A DNA stretch of 64,000 nucleotides from Streptomyces cyaneofuscatus (GCF_000718135.1 NZ_JOEM01000006.1:124001-188000), one strand, 5' to 3'; counted from the first letter of the stretch, positions 34,380-43,864 are shown. Made by a program: numbers and translations. Notes: generated by a model not told the origin, from the sequence alone.

Positions 34380-34733
34380 TCAGTCGGTGGCGGCAACAGC
34401 CTCGTCGACCGTGGTGTGAATCGGGAACACCTTGGTCAGGCCCGTGATCCGGAAGATCTTGAGAATGCGCTCCTGGTTGCAGACCAGGCGCAACGAGCCC
34501 TCATGGGCCCGGACACGCTTCAAGCCGCCCACGAGCACGCCGAGGCCGGTGGAGTCGAGGAAGTCGACACCTTCCATGTCGACAACCAGGTGGTAGCTGC
34601 CGTCATTCACCAACTCGACCAACTGCTCGCGCAGCTTGGGCGCGGTATACACATCAATCTCGCCACCGACCTCGACGACCGTACGGTCGCCACCAGGCCC
34701 GGACACATTGCGAGTCGACAGGGACAGGTCCAC
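34380..34733 (-). CDS. bldG: anti-sigma factor antagonist BldG
   Basis: The protein has 117 aa and is near-identical to streptomycete BldG as I remember it. The STAS domain contains [21 protein letters not shown]; the serine in DSTGLG (residue 61 here) is the phosphorylation site. BldG is needed for aerial mycelium formation and antibiotic production and acts by releasing sigma factors from anti-sigma partners. The downstream ApgA-like gene is the adjacent partner. Confidence 0.95.
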   Translation of the reverse strand: MDLSLSTRNVSGPGGDRTVVEVGGEIDVYTAPKLREQLVELVNDGSYHLVVDMEGVDFLDSTGLGVLVGGLKRVRAHEGSLRLVCNQERILKIFRITGLTKVFPIHTTVDEAVAATD

Positions 34734-34812
34734 GGATCCTCCAGCACCTTGCTATCGAGCGGTCGCCCCTCGGTCTCCCCGACGGAGGCCAGGGGACGGA
34801 TCGCCAGCCGCG

Positions 34813-37281
34813 ATGGCATTCAATCACTTACCAGCAGCCATGCACGACGCCTTGGGACCATTGTCCGTCACGCCAGTGACACACTCGGTGCCGATGGCCA
34901 AGAATCACCGTCCCGGACGACCACCCGAGAGTGGGGACACGCGCCCCTCTCCCGCCATGATCCTCGACCGGCTCGCCACAGGGGCGGGCCGGGCCGCGCG
35001 CATCACTCATACGGAGCACTTGCCCCCTAGATCGGGAACCCATGCCATCTGGCCGGATCGCATCCGGCCAGAAGTGATCTCGGCGATCGAAAAAGCCGGA
35101 ATCGACCATCCGTGGGCCCACCAGGCCGCCGCCGCGGAGCACGCGCTGGACGGCGAATCGGTCGTGATCGCGACCGGTACGGCGTCCGGCAAGTCGCTCG
35201 CCTACCTCGCCCCGGTCCTCAGCACCCTGCTGGAGGGCTCCGAGGCCCCCAACGGCCGCGGGGCGACCGCCCTGTACCTCGCCCCCACCAAGGCGCTCGC
35301 CGCCGACCAGCGGCGCTCGGTGAAGGCCCTGGCGGCTCCGCTGGGCAACGCCGTACGGCCCGCGGTCTACGACGGGGACACCCCGGTCGAGGAACGCGAA
35401 TGGGTGCGGCAGTACGCGAACTACGTGCTGACCAACCCCGACATGCTGCACCGCGGGATCCTGCCGTCCCACCCCCGCTGGTCCTCCTTCCTGCGCGCGC
35501 TGCGGTTCGTCGTGATCGACGAGTGCCACACCTACCGGGGCGTCTTCGGCTCCCATGTCGCCCAGGTCCTGCGCAGGCTGCGCCGCCTCTGCGCCCGCTA
35601 CGGGGCGAACCCGGTCTTCCTCCTCGCCTCCGCCACCGCGGCGGCCCCCTCGGTCGCCGCCGGGCGCCTGACGGGCCTGCCGGTCACGGAGGTGTCCGAC
35701 GACGCCTCCCCGCGCGGCGAGCTGGTCTTCGCCCTCTGGGAGCCCCCGCTGACCGACCTGCACGGCGAGAAGGGCGCCCCCGTACGCCGTACCGCGACGG
35801 CCGAGACCGCCGACCTCCTCACCGACCTGACCGTCCAGGGGGTCCGCTCGGTCGCCTTCGTACGCTCCCGGCGTGGCGCCGAGCTGATCTCGGTCATCGC
35901 CAAGGAACGCCTCGCGGAGGTGGACCGCTCCCTGCCGAAGCGGGTCGCCGCCTACCGCGGCGGCTACCTCCCGGAGGAGCGGCGCGCCCTGGAGCGGGCC
36001 CTGCACTCCGGCGAGCTCCTCGGCCTGGCCGCCACCACCGCCCTCGAACTCGGCATCGACGTCTCCGGCCTCGACGCCGTCGTCATCTGCGGCTACCCGG
36101 GCACCCGGGCCTCCCTCTGGCAGCAGGCGGGCCGCGCCGGCCGGTCGGGGCAGGGCTCCCTGGCCGTCCTGGTCGCCCGGGACGACCCGTTGGACACCTA
36201 CCTGGTGCACCACCCCGAGGCGCTGTTCCGGCAGCCCGTGGAGTCGACCGTGCTGGACCCGGACAACCCCTACGTCCTGGCCCCCCACCTGTGCGCCGCG
36301 GCCGCCGAGCTGCCCCTCACCGAGCCCGACATCGCCCTCTTCGGCCCCGCCGTGCCCGAGCTGCTGCCGCAGCTGGAGGCCGCGAAGCTGCTCCGTCGTC
36401 GGGCCTCGGGCTGGCACTGGACCCGCCGCGAACGGGCCGCCGACCTCACCGACATCCGGGGCGGGGGCGGGCGCCCCGTACAGATCGTCGAGGAGTCCAC
36501 CGGCCGTCTGCTGGGCACGGTCGACGCGGCCGCCGCCCACACCGCCGTCCACGAGGGCGCCGTCCACCTCCACCAGGGCCGCACCCATCTGGTCCGGAAG
36601 CTGGACCTGGAGGACTCCGTCGCCCTGGTCGAGCAGGCCGACCCCCCGTACTCCACCGTCGCCCGCGACACCACGGCCATCTCCGTCCTGGAGACCGACA
36701 CCGAGATCCCGTGGGGTCAGGGGCGGCTCTGCTACGGCTCCGTCGAGGTCACCAACCAGGTCGTGTCCTTCCTCCGCCGCAAGCTGATGACCGGTGAGGT
36801 CCTGGGCGAGACCAAGCTCGACCTGCCGCCGCGCACCCTGCGCACCCGCGCGGTCTGGTGGACCGTCACCGAGGACCAGCTCGACGCCGCCCGGATCAAT
36901 CCGGAGATCCTCGGCGGCGCCCTTCACGCGGCCGAGCACGCGTCGATCGGCCTGCTCCCGCTCTTCGCCACCTGCGACCGCTGGGACATCGGCGGCGTCT
37001 CGATACCGCTGCACCCGGACACCCTGCTGCCGACGGTCTTCGTGTACGACGGCCACCCGGGCGGCGCCGGATTCGCCGAACGCGCCTTCCACACCGCCCG
37101 TACGTGGCTGACCGCGACCCGGGAGGCCATCGCCTCGTGCGAGTGCGAGGCGGGCTGCCCGTCCTGCATCCAGTCCCCCAAATGCGGCAACGGCAACGAG
37201 CCCCTGCACAAGCGGGGCGCCGTACGCCTCCTGACCGAACTCCTCAGGGGGGCGCCGCCGGAGGACCGGCCGGAAACCTGA
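34813..37281 (+). CDS. DEAH-box helicase with C-terminal DUF1998 zinc region (MrfA/Hrq1-like)
   Basis: The protein has 822 aa. Motifs: Walker A IATGTASGKS, LYLAPTKALAADQ (Ia), LTNPDMLHRG, VVIDECHTYRG (DECH), LLASATAAAP, ATTALELGIDVSGLD and QQAGRAGRSGQGSLAV. The C-terminal Cys cluster CECEAGCPSCIQSPKCGNGN defines the DUF1998/MrfA type, linked in Bacillus to mitomycin-lesion repair. The actinobacterial group is also called the 'helicase/secretion neighborhood' helicase because it flanks Tad genes, as here. It is divergent from bldG; ATG 34813 has a weak SD. Confidence 0.9.
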   Translation: MAFNHLPAAMHDALGPLSVTPVTHSVPMAKNHRPGRPPESGDTRPSPAMILDRLATGAGRAARITHTEHLPPRSGTHAIWPDRIRPEVISAIEKAGIDHPWAHQAAAAEHALDGESVVIATGTASGKSLAYLAPVLSTLLEGSEAPNGRGATALYLAPTKALAADQRRSVKALAAPLGNAVRPAVYDGDTPVEEREWVRQYANYVLTNPDMLHRGILPSHPRWSSFLRALRFVVIDECHTYRGVFGSHVAQVLRRLRRLCARYGANPVFLLASATAAAPSVAAGRLTGLPVTEVSDDASPRGELVFALWEPPLTDLHGEKGAPVRRTATAETADLLTDLTVQGVRSVAFVRSRRGAELISVIAKERLAEVDRSLPKRVAAYRGGYLPEERRALERALHSGELLGLAATTALELGIDVSGLDAVVICGYPGTRASLWQQAGRAGRSGQGSLAVLVARDDPLDTYLVHHPEALFRQPVESTVLDPDNPYVLAPHLCAAAAELPLTEPDIALFGPAVPELLPQLEAAKLLRRRASGWHWTRRERAADLTDIRGGGGRPVQIVEESTGRLLGTVDAAAAHTAVHEGAVHLHQGRTHLVRKLDLEDSVALVEQADPPYSTVARDTTAISVLETDTEIPWGQGRLCYGSVEVTNQVVSFLRRKLMTGEVLGETKLDLPPRTLRTRAVWWTVTEDQLDAARINPEILGGALHAAEHASIGLLPLFATCDRWDIGGVSIPLHPDTLLPTVFVYDGHPGGAGFAERAFHTARTWLTATREAIASCECEAGCPSCIQSPKCGNGNEPLHKRGAVRLLTELLRGAPPEDRPET

Positions 37282-37706
37282 CAGATCAGGTCGGCGGCAC
37301 GGACAAACCCCATTCCTGCCGAGCGCGGGCCTTGCTCGAATCGCTGAGCTTCTCCAGGCAGGTACGCGTGCGAACCGGCCCTCGTGGAATTGGACGCGAC
37401 GGCCTTGCCCGCCGACTTGTTGCAGATCTTCGAGTTGGCCGGAGTCCACTGGTGGCTCTTCTTCGCCGGCTTGCCGCGCATTGCTCTTCTTGCTGCCGCC
37501 CGTCGAAAGGCAGTTGTCCGGCGCCCAGACCCGCTCGACCGAGCACCCGAAACCAGGATTGAACTCCTGCTCACATCAGGTCCCTTGGGGAGGAACCCGA
37601 AGAGGTATTGCCTCAAAGGGCAAAGGGGAGACCCGCATTCAGAACGCCTCCCCCCATGCCATAACGTGTCGCACGACCACCTCCCCCGGAGCGGGAAGAC
37701 GAACTG
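37282..37706. other. gene-free stretch
   Basis: About 425 bp. Minus-strand frames give residues such as NKSAGKAVASNSTRAGSHAYL, which look faintly protein-like but have no bounded start with SD. I do not call a gene. Confidence 0.3.
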
Positions 37707-38189
37707 TTGAGCATGCCCAGCAAACGCACGACCCTCCCCCTGGCCGCTGCCGCCGTGGCTGTCGCCGCCGTTCTGGTCTTCGTGGTCACCAAGGAGCCCC
37801 ACTACAACGTCCGGCCGGGCGCCCAGTCCGGCAACGCCCATTGCGGGCGCATAGCGGAGAACGCTCCCGCCAAACTGGCAGGGCACACCAAGCACGCCAC
37901 CAAACTGGCGGGCGTCGCGCTCTGGGGTGACAGCAACATCGTTCTGCGCTGCGGCGTGACCGACATCGGTCCCATCTCGGACCCCTGCTTCTCGGCCGAC
38001 GGCGTCGACTGGGTCATCGACCCCACGCGGTCCACCGACACCCAGAAGGTGATCATCACCTATGGCCGCACCCCGGCCACAGAGGTCACCGTCACTCACT
38101 CCCCCAAGGCACCCGACGAGATCCTCGGCGAGCTCTCGGCCCTCATCGCGCCGATCACGCAGACCTCGGAGTGCACCCGGTCGGAGTGA
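37707..38189 (+). CDS. DUF3515-like secreted or membrane-anchored protein
   Basis: The protein has 160 aa. An N-terminal hydrophobic segment, LPLAAAAVAVAAVLVFVV, is followed by an extracytoplasmic domain with CGRIAENAPAKLAGH, VALWGDSNIVLRCGV and GVDWVIDP, the pattern of DUF3515 proteins of actinobacteria. Four Cys could form disulfides. TTG 37707 is favoured by GGGAAG 8 nt upstream; ATG 37713 is the alternative. The function is unknown. Confidence 0.65.
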   Translation: MSMPSKRTTLPLAAAAVAVAAVLVFVVTKEPHYNVRPGAQSGNAHCGRIAENAPAKLAGHTKHATKLAGVALWGDSNIVLRCGVTDIGPISDPCFSADGVDWVIDPTRSTDTQKVIITYGRTPATEVTVTHSPKAPDEILGELSALIAPITQTSECTRSE

Positions 38190-38256
38190 GAACCTGCCGT
38201 TCCGGGGGACGAAGCGCCGGTGGACAGCGCGTTCGTGACGGGCATCTTCGCCCTCT

Positions 38257-38856
38257 TCAGCCTCCAGCCCCCGGCGGCGTGGGGGCTTGTCCGGGTGGCG
38301 CTCGGGGAACCTGAAAGTCGTGCTCCCAGCGGCCCACTCGGACGTCCGGACCGGCTGACACCGTGCGGTGGCTCGTGGCCGAAGCGAAGGACGACCGGCC
38401 GGCCACCGCACGGGGACCCGTCGGAGGGGCGGCCCGGGCCCGGACAGCGGGCGCGTAACGCCCGAGGCTCGACCGGGCGACCACATCGGCGATCTCCCCC
38501 TGCACCGAGCAACGGACGAGCACCGCCTTCTGCGCCAGGGCCACCCTCCGGGCCGCCTCGCACGCGGCCTCCGGCCCCTCCAGTGCCCGGTCCGCTGCCG
38601 CGAGTGCCGCCAAATCCGCTGCACCACCAGCCCGGTGACGTGCGGTCACGGCCTGCCCCAGCTCAAGCACAAGGGCGAACACCGCGCACAGGGCCACGGT
38701 GGTGACAGCCACCCACACCGTCGCCACTCCCCGGTCCGTGCCCCGAAACCGCTCCCCACCCGGCCCCCCGCCCCGGCCCTGGCTCCGGACCCGTCCCCCG
38801 ACCTCCTCCTGACGGCACCGCCAACGCCCCCCGCTTTCAGGGCCCATCAGCTTCAC
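38257..38856 (-). CDS. TadE-like secretion-neighborhood protein
   Basis: The protein has 199 aa. The core is DRGVATVWVAVTTVALCAVFALVLELGQAV, a pilin-like membrane helix, then RHRAGGAADLAALAAADRAL and VALAQKAVLVRCSVQGEIADV. It matches the small TadE-like family of helicase/secretion neighborhoods. The GTG start at 38856 overlaps the tadE stop (GTGA), indicating translational coupling; ATG 38847 is the alternative. The ~60-residue Ala/Arg/Pro-rich C-terminus is longer than I expect for the family. Confidence 0.75.
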   Translation of the reverse strand: MKLMGPESGGRWRCRQEEVGGRVRSQGRGGGPGGERFRGTDRGVATVWVAVTTVALCAVFALVLELGQAVTARHRAGGAADLAALAAADRALEGPEAACEAARRVALAQKAVLVRCSVQGEIADVVARSSLGRYAPAVRARAAPPTGPRAVAGRSSFASATSHRTVSAGPDVRVGRWEHDFQVPRAPPGQAPTPPGAGG

Positions 38857-39326
38857 GGCACAGCACCCCCCGCCGTGTCCTCGGCCAGGGCGGCTGCCTC
38901 GGCGCGCAGCGTCACGGCCAGCGCCGACGGCCCCGGAGTGGGCGCCTCCACCGTTACGCGCCACATCTCCCCGGCTCTCCCCACCGCGACCCGGGCCCCA
39001 CGGGGCGCGGCATCGCGTGTGGCCGTCAGCACCGCCGCCTCCGGCTCCGAACGGGCCGCAGCCCTGGCCCCCGCCCGTGCCGCGTCCACACACCGGATCT
39101 GGACCGAGGCCGCCGCCAACGCCCAGAGCAACGCCATGGCGAAGGCCACCAGCACCGGGATCACCACAGCCGCCTCCGCCGTCACCGCCCCACGATCCCG
39201 AAGCCGGCACACGCTCCGGCGTCCGGCCCCGCCCTCAGGTCGTCTGCGTCGGCGTCGGCGTCGACGTCCGGCCCCGGCCTCAGGCTGTCTGCGCAGCCGT
39301 CCGGCTCCGGCCTCAGAACTTCGCAT
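38853..39326 (-). CDS. TadE-type minor pilin
   Basis: The protein has 157 aa. The TadE signature RDRGAVTAEAAVVIPVLVAFAMALLWALA has a Glu at the start of the hydrophobic helix. Conserved QIRCVDAARAGARAAARSE follows. The N-terminal ~45 residues are Arg/Gly-rich and repetitive (RRRRRRRRR). ATG 39326 has GAGGG upstream and overlaps the preceding gene by 14 bp. It is exported as a minor component of Flp/Tad pili. Confidence 0.8.
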   Translation of the reverse strand: MRSSEAGAGRLRRQPEAGAGRRRRRRRRRPEGGAGRRSVCRLRDRGAVTAEAAVVIPVLVAFAMALLWALAAASVQIRCVDAARAGARAAARSEPEAAVLTATRDAAPRGARVAVGRAGEMWRVTVEAPTPGPSALAVTLRAEAAALAEDTAGGAVP

Positions 39327-39639
39327 CGAGTGCGCCCTCGATCACGGACTGCATCGCCGACATGACCGGCCCGCTGTTGACCACCTTGTAGAGCACCGCC
39401 GCGAAGGCGCACGCGGCGATGGTGCCCACCGCGTACTCGGACGTGGTCATCCCGCGATCGGACGACCCGCCCAGCCTTCCCTGCCACCGCGCGACCCGCG
39501 TCGCCGCCGAGCGGCCCGCCGACCGAGTCGCCCGCGCTGTGCGGCAGAGCGCGCCAACCCCACGCCTCTCTCCTCCCGTTCGCCCCTCCTCTTCCCTTTG
39601 CTCCGTCAGTTCCGTGCTTCCCTCGAACATCTTGTTCAT
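39313..39639 (-). CDS. DUF4244 Flp pilin-like protein
   Basis: The protein has 108 aa. The C-terminal half is DRGMTTSEYAVGTIAACAFAAVLYKVV, resembling Flp pilin (Glu at +5 after Gly, single helix), preceded by a long basic leader of ~60 residues. This is the major-pilin candidate of the Tad locus. The start at ATG 39639 follows GGGGGACGAA. No prepilin peptidase gene is visible in the window. Confidence 0.8.
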   Translation of the reverse strand: MNKMFEGSTELTEQREEEGRTGGERRGVGALCRTARATRSAGRSAATRVARWQGRLGGSSDRGMTTSEYAVGTIAACAFAAVLYKVVNSGPVMSAMQSVIEGALDAKF

Positions 39640-39721
39640 TTCGTCCCCCGATGGGCATCGATAGACAACGAGCAGGCGTCCGAACGGAACGCCCGTGAAT
39701 CGTGAACAGAGGCCGTGCGGC

Positions 39722-40684
39722 CTAACCCGTGGCCAGCAGTCCGCCGGCCAGGCCGATGATCACCGGTGCCACCCCGACCGCCAGGAAGGCGGGGAGGAAG
39801 CACAGTCCGACCGGCGCGGTGATCAGGACCCCGGCCCGCTGAGCGCGAGCCACAGCGGCACCGGCCTGCTCGGCGCGCATCGCCTCAGCCAGCCTGGAGA
39901 CCGGCTCCGCCGCCGGGGCCCCTGTCGACCCGGCCCGGTGCAGACAGCGGGCCAGCGGTCCGGCGCCCGGTATCACCCCGAGCCGCCCCCACGCCTCGGC
40001 GGGCTCCCCGCCGAGGCGGATCTCGGCAGCGACCCGGGCAAGCCGGTCGCCGATCGGGCCGCCGATGGACTCACCGACCGCCTCCGCCGCCTCGCGGGGC
40101 CCGGCACCTACGGCGATGCACGCCGCCAGCAGATCGGCGGCCAGAGGGAGCTGTCCGGCGATCGCGGCCTGCTCCTCACGGGACTCGCCCGGGCCGGGCC
40201 GGGGCCGGGACCGCTGCCATCGCCACGTCCCGTACGCCGCCGCCGCACCGACGGCACACCCCATCAGGCCGCCGATCAGGAACCACCCGGCCAGCCAGGC
40301 GCCGGCCGGAGCGGCCCACCGCAGGACACCGGCACGAGCCCCGGCCCCGCCCCCGGCATCAGCACTCGCACCGGCACCGGCACCGGCACCGGCACCGGCA
40401 CCACCGACCGTCCGGGCGCCGTCCCCCGTCCGAGCAGGGTCCCCAGCCGCCCGGACACCCTCGCCACCCGCCCGATCTCCGCCGCCCTTCCAGGCCCGTA
40501 CGACCGCCGTCCGGGACCACCAGCCAGCCCTCACAGCCGGTGCGGCCTCCAGCAGCAGGGCGCCCCGGCCACGCACCACCCTGCTCCGGCGCTCCGCGGC
40601 CACGGCGAGCGCCAGCTGCGCCGCGGCCCCCGACAGCGCCCCCACCATCCCCAGGCTGTGGAGAACTTCTCCCGTCGCCCTCAT
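39722..40684 (-). CDS. TadC-type inner-membrane secretion protein (T2SS F family)
   Basis: The protein has 320 aa with hydrophobic segments AWLAGWFLIGGLMGCAVGAAAAYG and VLITAPVGLCFLPAFLAVGVAPVIIG, and a cytoplasmic GspF-type helical domain (LPLAADLLAACIAVGAGPREAAEAV). ATG 40684 overlaps the tadB stop (ATGA). A (GGCACC)n tract encodes a Gly/Ala run near residue 100. Confidence 0.8.
   Translation of the reverse strand: MRATGEVLHSLGMVGALSGAAAQLALAVAAERRSRVVRGRGALLLEAAPAVRAGWWSRTAVVRAWKGGGDRAGGEGVRAAGDPARTGDGARTVGGAGAGAGAGAGASADAGGGAGARAGVLRWAAPAGAWLAGWFLIGGLMGCAVGAAAAYGTWRWQRSRPRPGPGESREEQAAIAGQLPLAADLLAACIAVGAGPREAAEAVGESIGGPIGDRLARVAAEIRLGGEPAEAWGRLGVIPGAGPLARCLHRAGSTGAPAAEPVSRLAEAMRAEQAGAAVARAQRAGVLITAPVGLCFLPAFLAVGVAPVIIGLAGGLLATG
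40369..40403. repeat. 6-bp tandem repeat in tadC
   Basis: About six copies of CCGGCA encode alternating Ala/Gly in a linker of TadC. Length changes stay in frame. Confidence 0.75.
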
Positions 40685-41583
40685 GGCGCCTCCCCTGCCC
40701 GCACGATCCGGCAAGCCCAGAAGAGTCCCACCGCTTCCAGGAAGCCCCCCACCGCCAGGCAGAACAGCCCGCCCGGCGTATGGAGCAGCACCCTCAGCGG
40801 GTCGGCTCCCAGCGCGGCGCCCAGCCCCAGACCCGCCACCGGCAGCAGGGCCAGAACCACGACGGTCGACCAGGCCCCCGCCAGCTGGGCCCGCAGCTCC
40901 TCCCGTCTGCGCCGGTCGGCCCGTAACGCCGTTTCCAAGCGGTCCAGGCCCGCCACGAGACCGGCTCCGCCGTCCACCGCCACCTGCCAGCACGCGGCCA
41001 TCCCGGACAGGCCTCCCAGCCCCGGCCCGGCCGCCGCCTGCCGCAACGCCCCGGGCACGTCTCCCCCGAAGCGCGCGGCCGCGAGCACAGCGGCCTCCGC
41101 GTCCCCGAGCCACGCCCCGCCGCCGGCCCGCGGCTCCCCGTCCGCCGCGCACTCCCTCAGCCCGGCCGACAGGGCCTGGCCCGGCTCGTGGCCGGCCCGC
41201 AGCTCCCCGACCACGGCCGCGCACAACGCCGCCACCGAGTCCGCCGCCCGCTCGCGCTGCTGGCGCCGGGCACGGCCGCGCATCCACCTCCGTACCAACG
41301 GCACCGCCACGGCTCCGGCGATCAGCGGCAGCGCCGAAGCCCCCAGCACGGCCAGCACCACCGCCACCGGAACGCACCACCACTCGCGCCGCTCCACCGC
41401 CAACTCCCGGGCCTTGAGCAGGAAGCGCCATGATCGCCACGCCCGCCACGGCTCGGCCGGCCCGTCCACGAACAGCACCCGCGCCCGCCGGGCCCCGGGC
41501 TCCCGCATCGCGACCAGCCACACGGCCGCACCCGCGCACAGGGCCGCCGCATGCGCCGCGTATCCCGCGGTTCCCCCCGTCAC
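40681..41583 (-). CDS. TadB-type inner-membrane secretion protein (T2SS F family)
   Basis: The protein has 300 aa with membrane segments near the N-terminus (VPVAVVLAVLGASALPLIAGAV) and at the end (WSTVVVLALLPVAGLGLGAALG; GLFCLAVGGFLEAVGLFWA). The middle has the GspF domain helix AALCAAVVGELRAGHEPGQALSAGL. TadB and TadC form the inner-membrane platform. Start GTG 41583 overlaps the tadA stop (GTGA). Confidence 0.85.
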   Translation of the reverse strand: MTGGTAGYAAHAAALCAGAAVWLVAMREPGARRARVLFVDGPAEPWRAWRSWRFLLKARELAVERREWWCVPVAVVLAVLGASALPLIAGAVAVPLVRRWMRGRARRQQRERAADSVAALCAAVVGELRAGHEPGQALSAGLRECAADGEPRAGGGAWLGDAEAAVLAAARFGGDVPGALRQAAAGPGLGGLSGMAACWQVAVDGGAGLVAGLDRLETALRADRRRREELRAQLAGAWSTVVVLALLPVAGLGLGAALGADPLRVLLHTPGGLFCLAVGGFLEAVGLFWACRIVRAGEAP

Positions 41584-42728
41584 AGCGCACCCCCGATCAG
41601 CGACTCCAGCCGCGCGCGGCCCCGCTCCGGGACGAACCCGTCGGCGCCCCAGCTCAGAGCGGGCACGGTGAAGACCAGGCCGGCCGCGTCCCGCTCCAGG
41701 ACGTGCACGTCGGCGATACGTCGCCGTCCGGTCCGGTCCCGTACGAGATGGACGACCACCGAGAGCGCGGCCGCCAACTGGCTGTGCAGAGCCGTCCGGT
41801 CCAGGCCCGCGGCGGTCCCGAGCGCCTCCAGCCGGGCGGGCACGTGCTCGGCGGCGTTCGCGTGGACCGTGCCGCAGCCACCCTCATGACCGGTGTTCAA
41901 GGCCGCCAGCAACTCCGTCACCTCAACACCTCTGACCTCACCCACCACCAGTCGGTCGGGCCGCATCCGCAGTGCCTGGCGCACCAGGTCGCGCAAGGTC
42001 ACCCGGCCCGCGCCCTCCTGGTTGGCGGGGCGGGACTCCAGGCGCACCACATGGGGGTGATCGGGGCGCAGTTCGGCGGAGTCCTCGGCGAGCACGATCC
42101 GTTCGTCCGCACCGACGGCGCCCAGCATGCTGGCGAGGAGGGTCGTCTTGCCCGCTCCCGTACCGCCGCTGATCAGATACGAGAGACGGGCCTCCACCAT
42201 GGCCCGCAGGATCCGGTCGCCACCCGGCGGCACGGTCCCGGCCTCCACCAGCTCCGCCAGGGAGAAGGCCCGCGGGCGCACCACCCGCAGGGAGAGGCAG
42301 GTCGAGCCGACGGAGACCGGGGGCAGCACGGCGTGCATCCGGGTCCCGTCCGGCAACCGCGCGTCCACCCATGGCCGGGCATCGTCCAGCCGCCTGCCCG
42401 CGACCGCGGCGAGCCGCTGGGCCAGCCGCCGAACCGCCGCCGCATCCGGGAAGGTGATCCCTGTGAGCTGAAGCCCGCCGCCCCGGTCCACCCACACCCG
42501 GTCGGGCGCGGAGACCAGCACATCGGTCACCTCGGGGTCCGCGAGCAACGGCTCCAGCACCCCGGTCCCGACGAGTTCGCCGCGCAGTTCAGCCGCGGCG
42601 CCGAGCACCTCCGCATCGCCCAGCAGCCGCCCCTGCGCCCGAAGCGCGGCCGCCACACCGGCAGGTGTCGGTGCGTCACCACTGCGTGCCAACCGTTGGC
42701 GCACGGCGTCCAGGAGCGCATCGGTCAT
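41580..42728 (-). CDS. TadA/CpaF-type secretion ATPase
   Basis: The protein has 382 aa. Walker A SGGTGAGKTTLLASML, an Asp-box/Walker B region (LVVGEVRGVEVTELLAALNTGHEGG) and a His box CGTVHANAAEHVPARL are intact. It powers Flp pilus assembly or secretion as a hexamer. ATG 42728 overlaps the ssd stop (ATGA). Confidence 0.9.
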   Translation of the reverse strand: MTDALLDAVRQRLARSGDAPTPAGVAAALRAQGRLLGDAEVLGAAAELRGELVGTGVLEPLLADPEVTDVLVSAPDRVWVDRGGGLQLTGITFPDAAAVRRLAQRLAAVAGRRLDDARPWVDARLPDGTRMHAVLPPVSVGSTCLSLRVVRPRAFSLAELVEAGTVPPGGDRILRAMVEARLSYLISGGTGAGKTTLLASMLGAVGADERIVLAEDSAELRPDHPHVVRLESRPANQEGAGRVTLRDLVRQALRMRPDRLVVGEVRGVEVTELLAALNTGHEGGCGTVHANAAEHVPARLEALGTAAGLDRTALHSQLAAALSVVVHLVRDRTGRRRIADVHVLERDAAGLVFTVPALSWGADGFVPERGRARLESLIGGAL

Positions 42729-43864
42729 GGTGTGCCTCCCCCGGCCGGAGCCGCGGTGGGACCGGGCTCCCCCGCTGCTGCCGCCGCCTGCTCCCAGAAC
42801 TCCGCGCAGAAGCGGGCGAGCGGGCCGCGAGCGCTGCCACCCGGTGGCATTCCGGCGTCCTGGGCGGCCAGGAGGTCCGGCTCCGGGGGCAGTTCACCGA
42901 CGAGCGGCAGGCCGATGGCCTGGGCCACCCAACGCTCGTCGAGACCTGCCGCATACGGTCCCCGGGCCACCACCCGCACGTCGTCCAGCACCATGCGAAC
43001 CGTGGACGCCACGCGCTGGGCCGCCGCGACCGCCCTCAGCTCGCCCGGCACCACGAGCAGGCCGAGGTCGAGCTGGACCAGGGCTTCCGCGACGCCCTCG
43101 TCCACCCGGCGCGGCAGATCGACGACCACCACCCCGCCGAGCCGGCGCGCGGCAGCCAGGACCGCCCGCACGGCCTGCGGGGCGATGGTCACCTCGTCGT
43201 CACGGCCCCAGCTCAGCACCCGCAGTCCGTGGAGCGCGGGCAGGGAGTCCTCCAGTGCCCCGCCACCGAGGCGCCCCTTGGAGTGGGCGAAATCCGGCCA
43301 CCGCATGCCCTCGGCCCGCTCTCCGCCGAGGAGGACGTCGATACCTCCGCCCAAGGGGTCCGCGTCGATCAGCATCGTCCGCCGGCCGGACCTCGCCGCG
43401 CTGACGGCGAGGGCACAGGCCAGCGTCGACGCGCCGGAGCCGCCCCGTCCGCCGATCACCCCGACGGTGAGCGCGGGCCTGCCGACGCCCTCCGCCGCAT
43501 TAGCGATCTGGTCGACGAGCCAGCCCTCCGAATCCGGCAGCCGCAGCACGTATTCGGCCCCGATCTCGACCGCCCGCCGCCAGACGTCCGGGTCGTCCTG
43601 GTCCCGCCCGACCAGCATCACCCCCCGTCTGCGGGCGGCCCCGCGGCACCGCGCGGCGGCGTCGTCGCCCACCAGGACCATGGGAGCCCGCTCCCAGCCA
43701 CCCCGCCGCCCGGGCGGCCCGTGATGAACCTCCGGCTCCGCGCCGGCCGCGGCGCAGAGCCGCAGCAGATCATCGAGCAACTCCACGTCTTCCGTCACGA
43801 TCAGCGGTCCGCCGCGTCGCCCTTCGGCGACCGTCAGCCCTTCTCGCGTGAGGGATCCAGCCAC
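42725..43864 (-). CDS. CpaE/Ssd-like ParA-type ATPase (septum site-determining protein)
   Basis: The protein has 379 aa. The N-terminal ~120 residues are receiver-like (LIVTEDVELLDDLLRLC; APMVLVGDDAA). The ATPase part begins GVIGGRGGSGASTLACALA, a deviant Walker A (GGRGGSGAS), with IDADPLGGGIDVLLG after it. This is the CpaE homologue of actinobacterial Tad loci, called Ssd in mycobacteria. GTG 43864 has a fine AAGGAGG SD, so the seven-gene operon starts here. Confidence 0.85.
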   Translation of the reverse strand: MAGSLTREGLTVAEGRRGGPLIVTEDVELLDDLLRLCAAAGAEPEVHHGPPGRRGGWERAPMVLVGDDAAARCRGAARRRGVMLVGRDQDDPDVWRRAVEIGAEYVLRLPDSEGWLVDQIANAAEGVGRPALTVGVIGGRGGSGASTLACALAVSAARSGRRTMLIDADPLGGGIDVLLGGERAEGMRWPDFAHSKGRLGGGALEDSLPALHGLRVLSWGRDDEVTIAPQAVRAVLAAARRLGGVVVVDLPRRVDEGVAEALVQLDLGLLVVPGELRAVAAAQRVASTVRMVLDDVRVVARGPYAAGLDERWVAQAIGLPLVGELPPEPDLLAAQDAGMPPGGSARGPLARFCAEFWEQAAAAAGEPGPTAAPAGGGTP

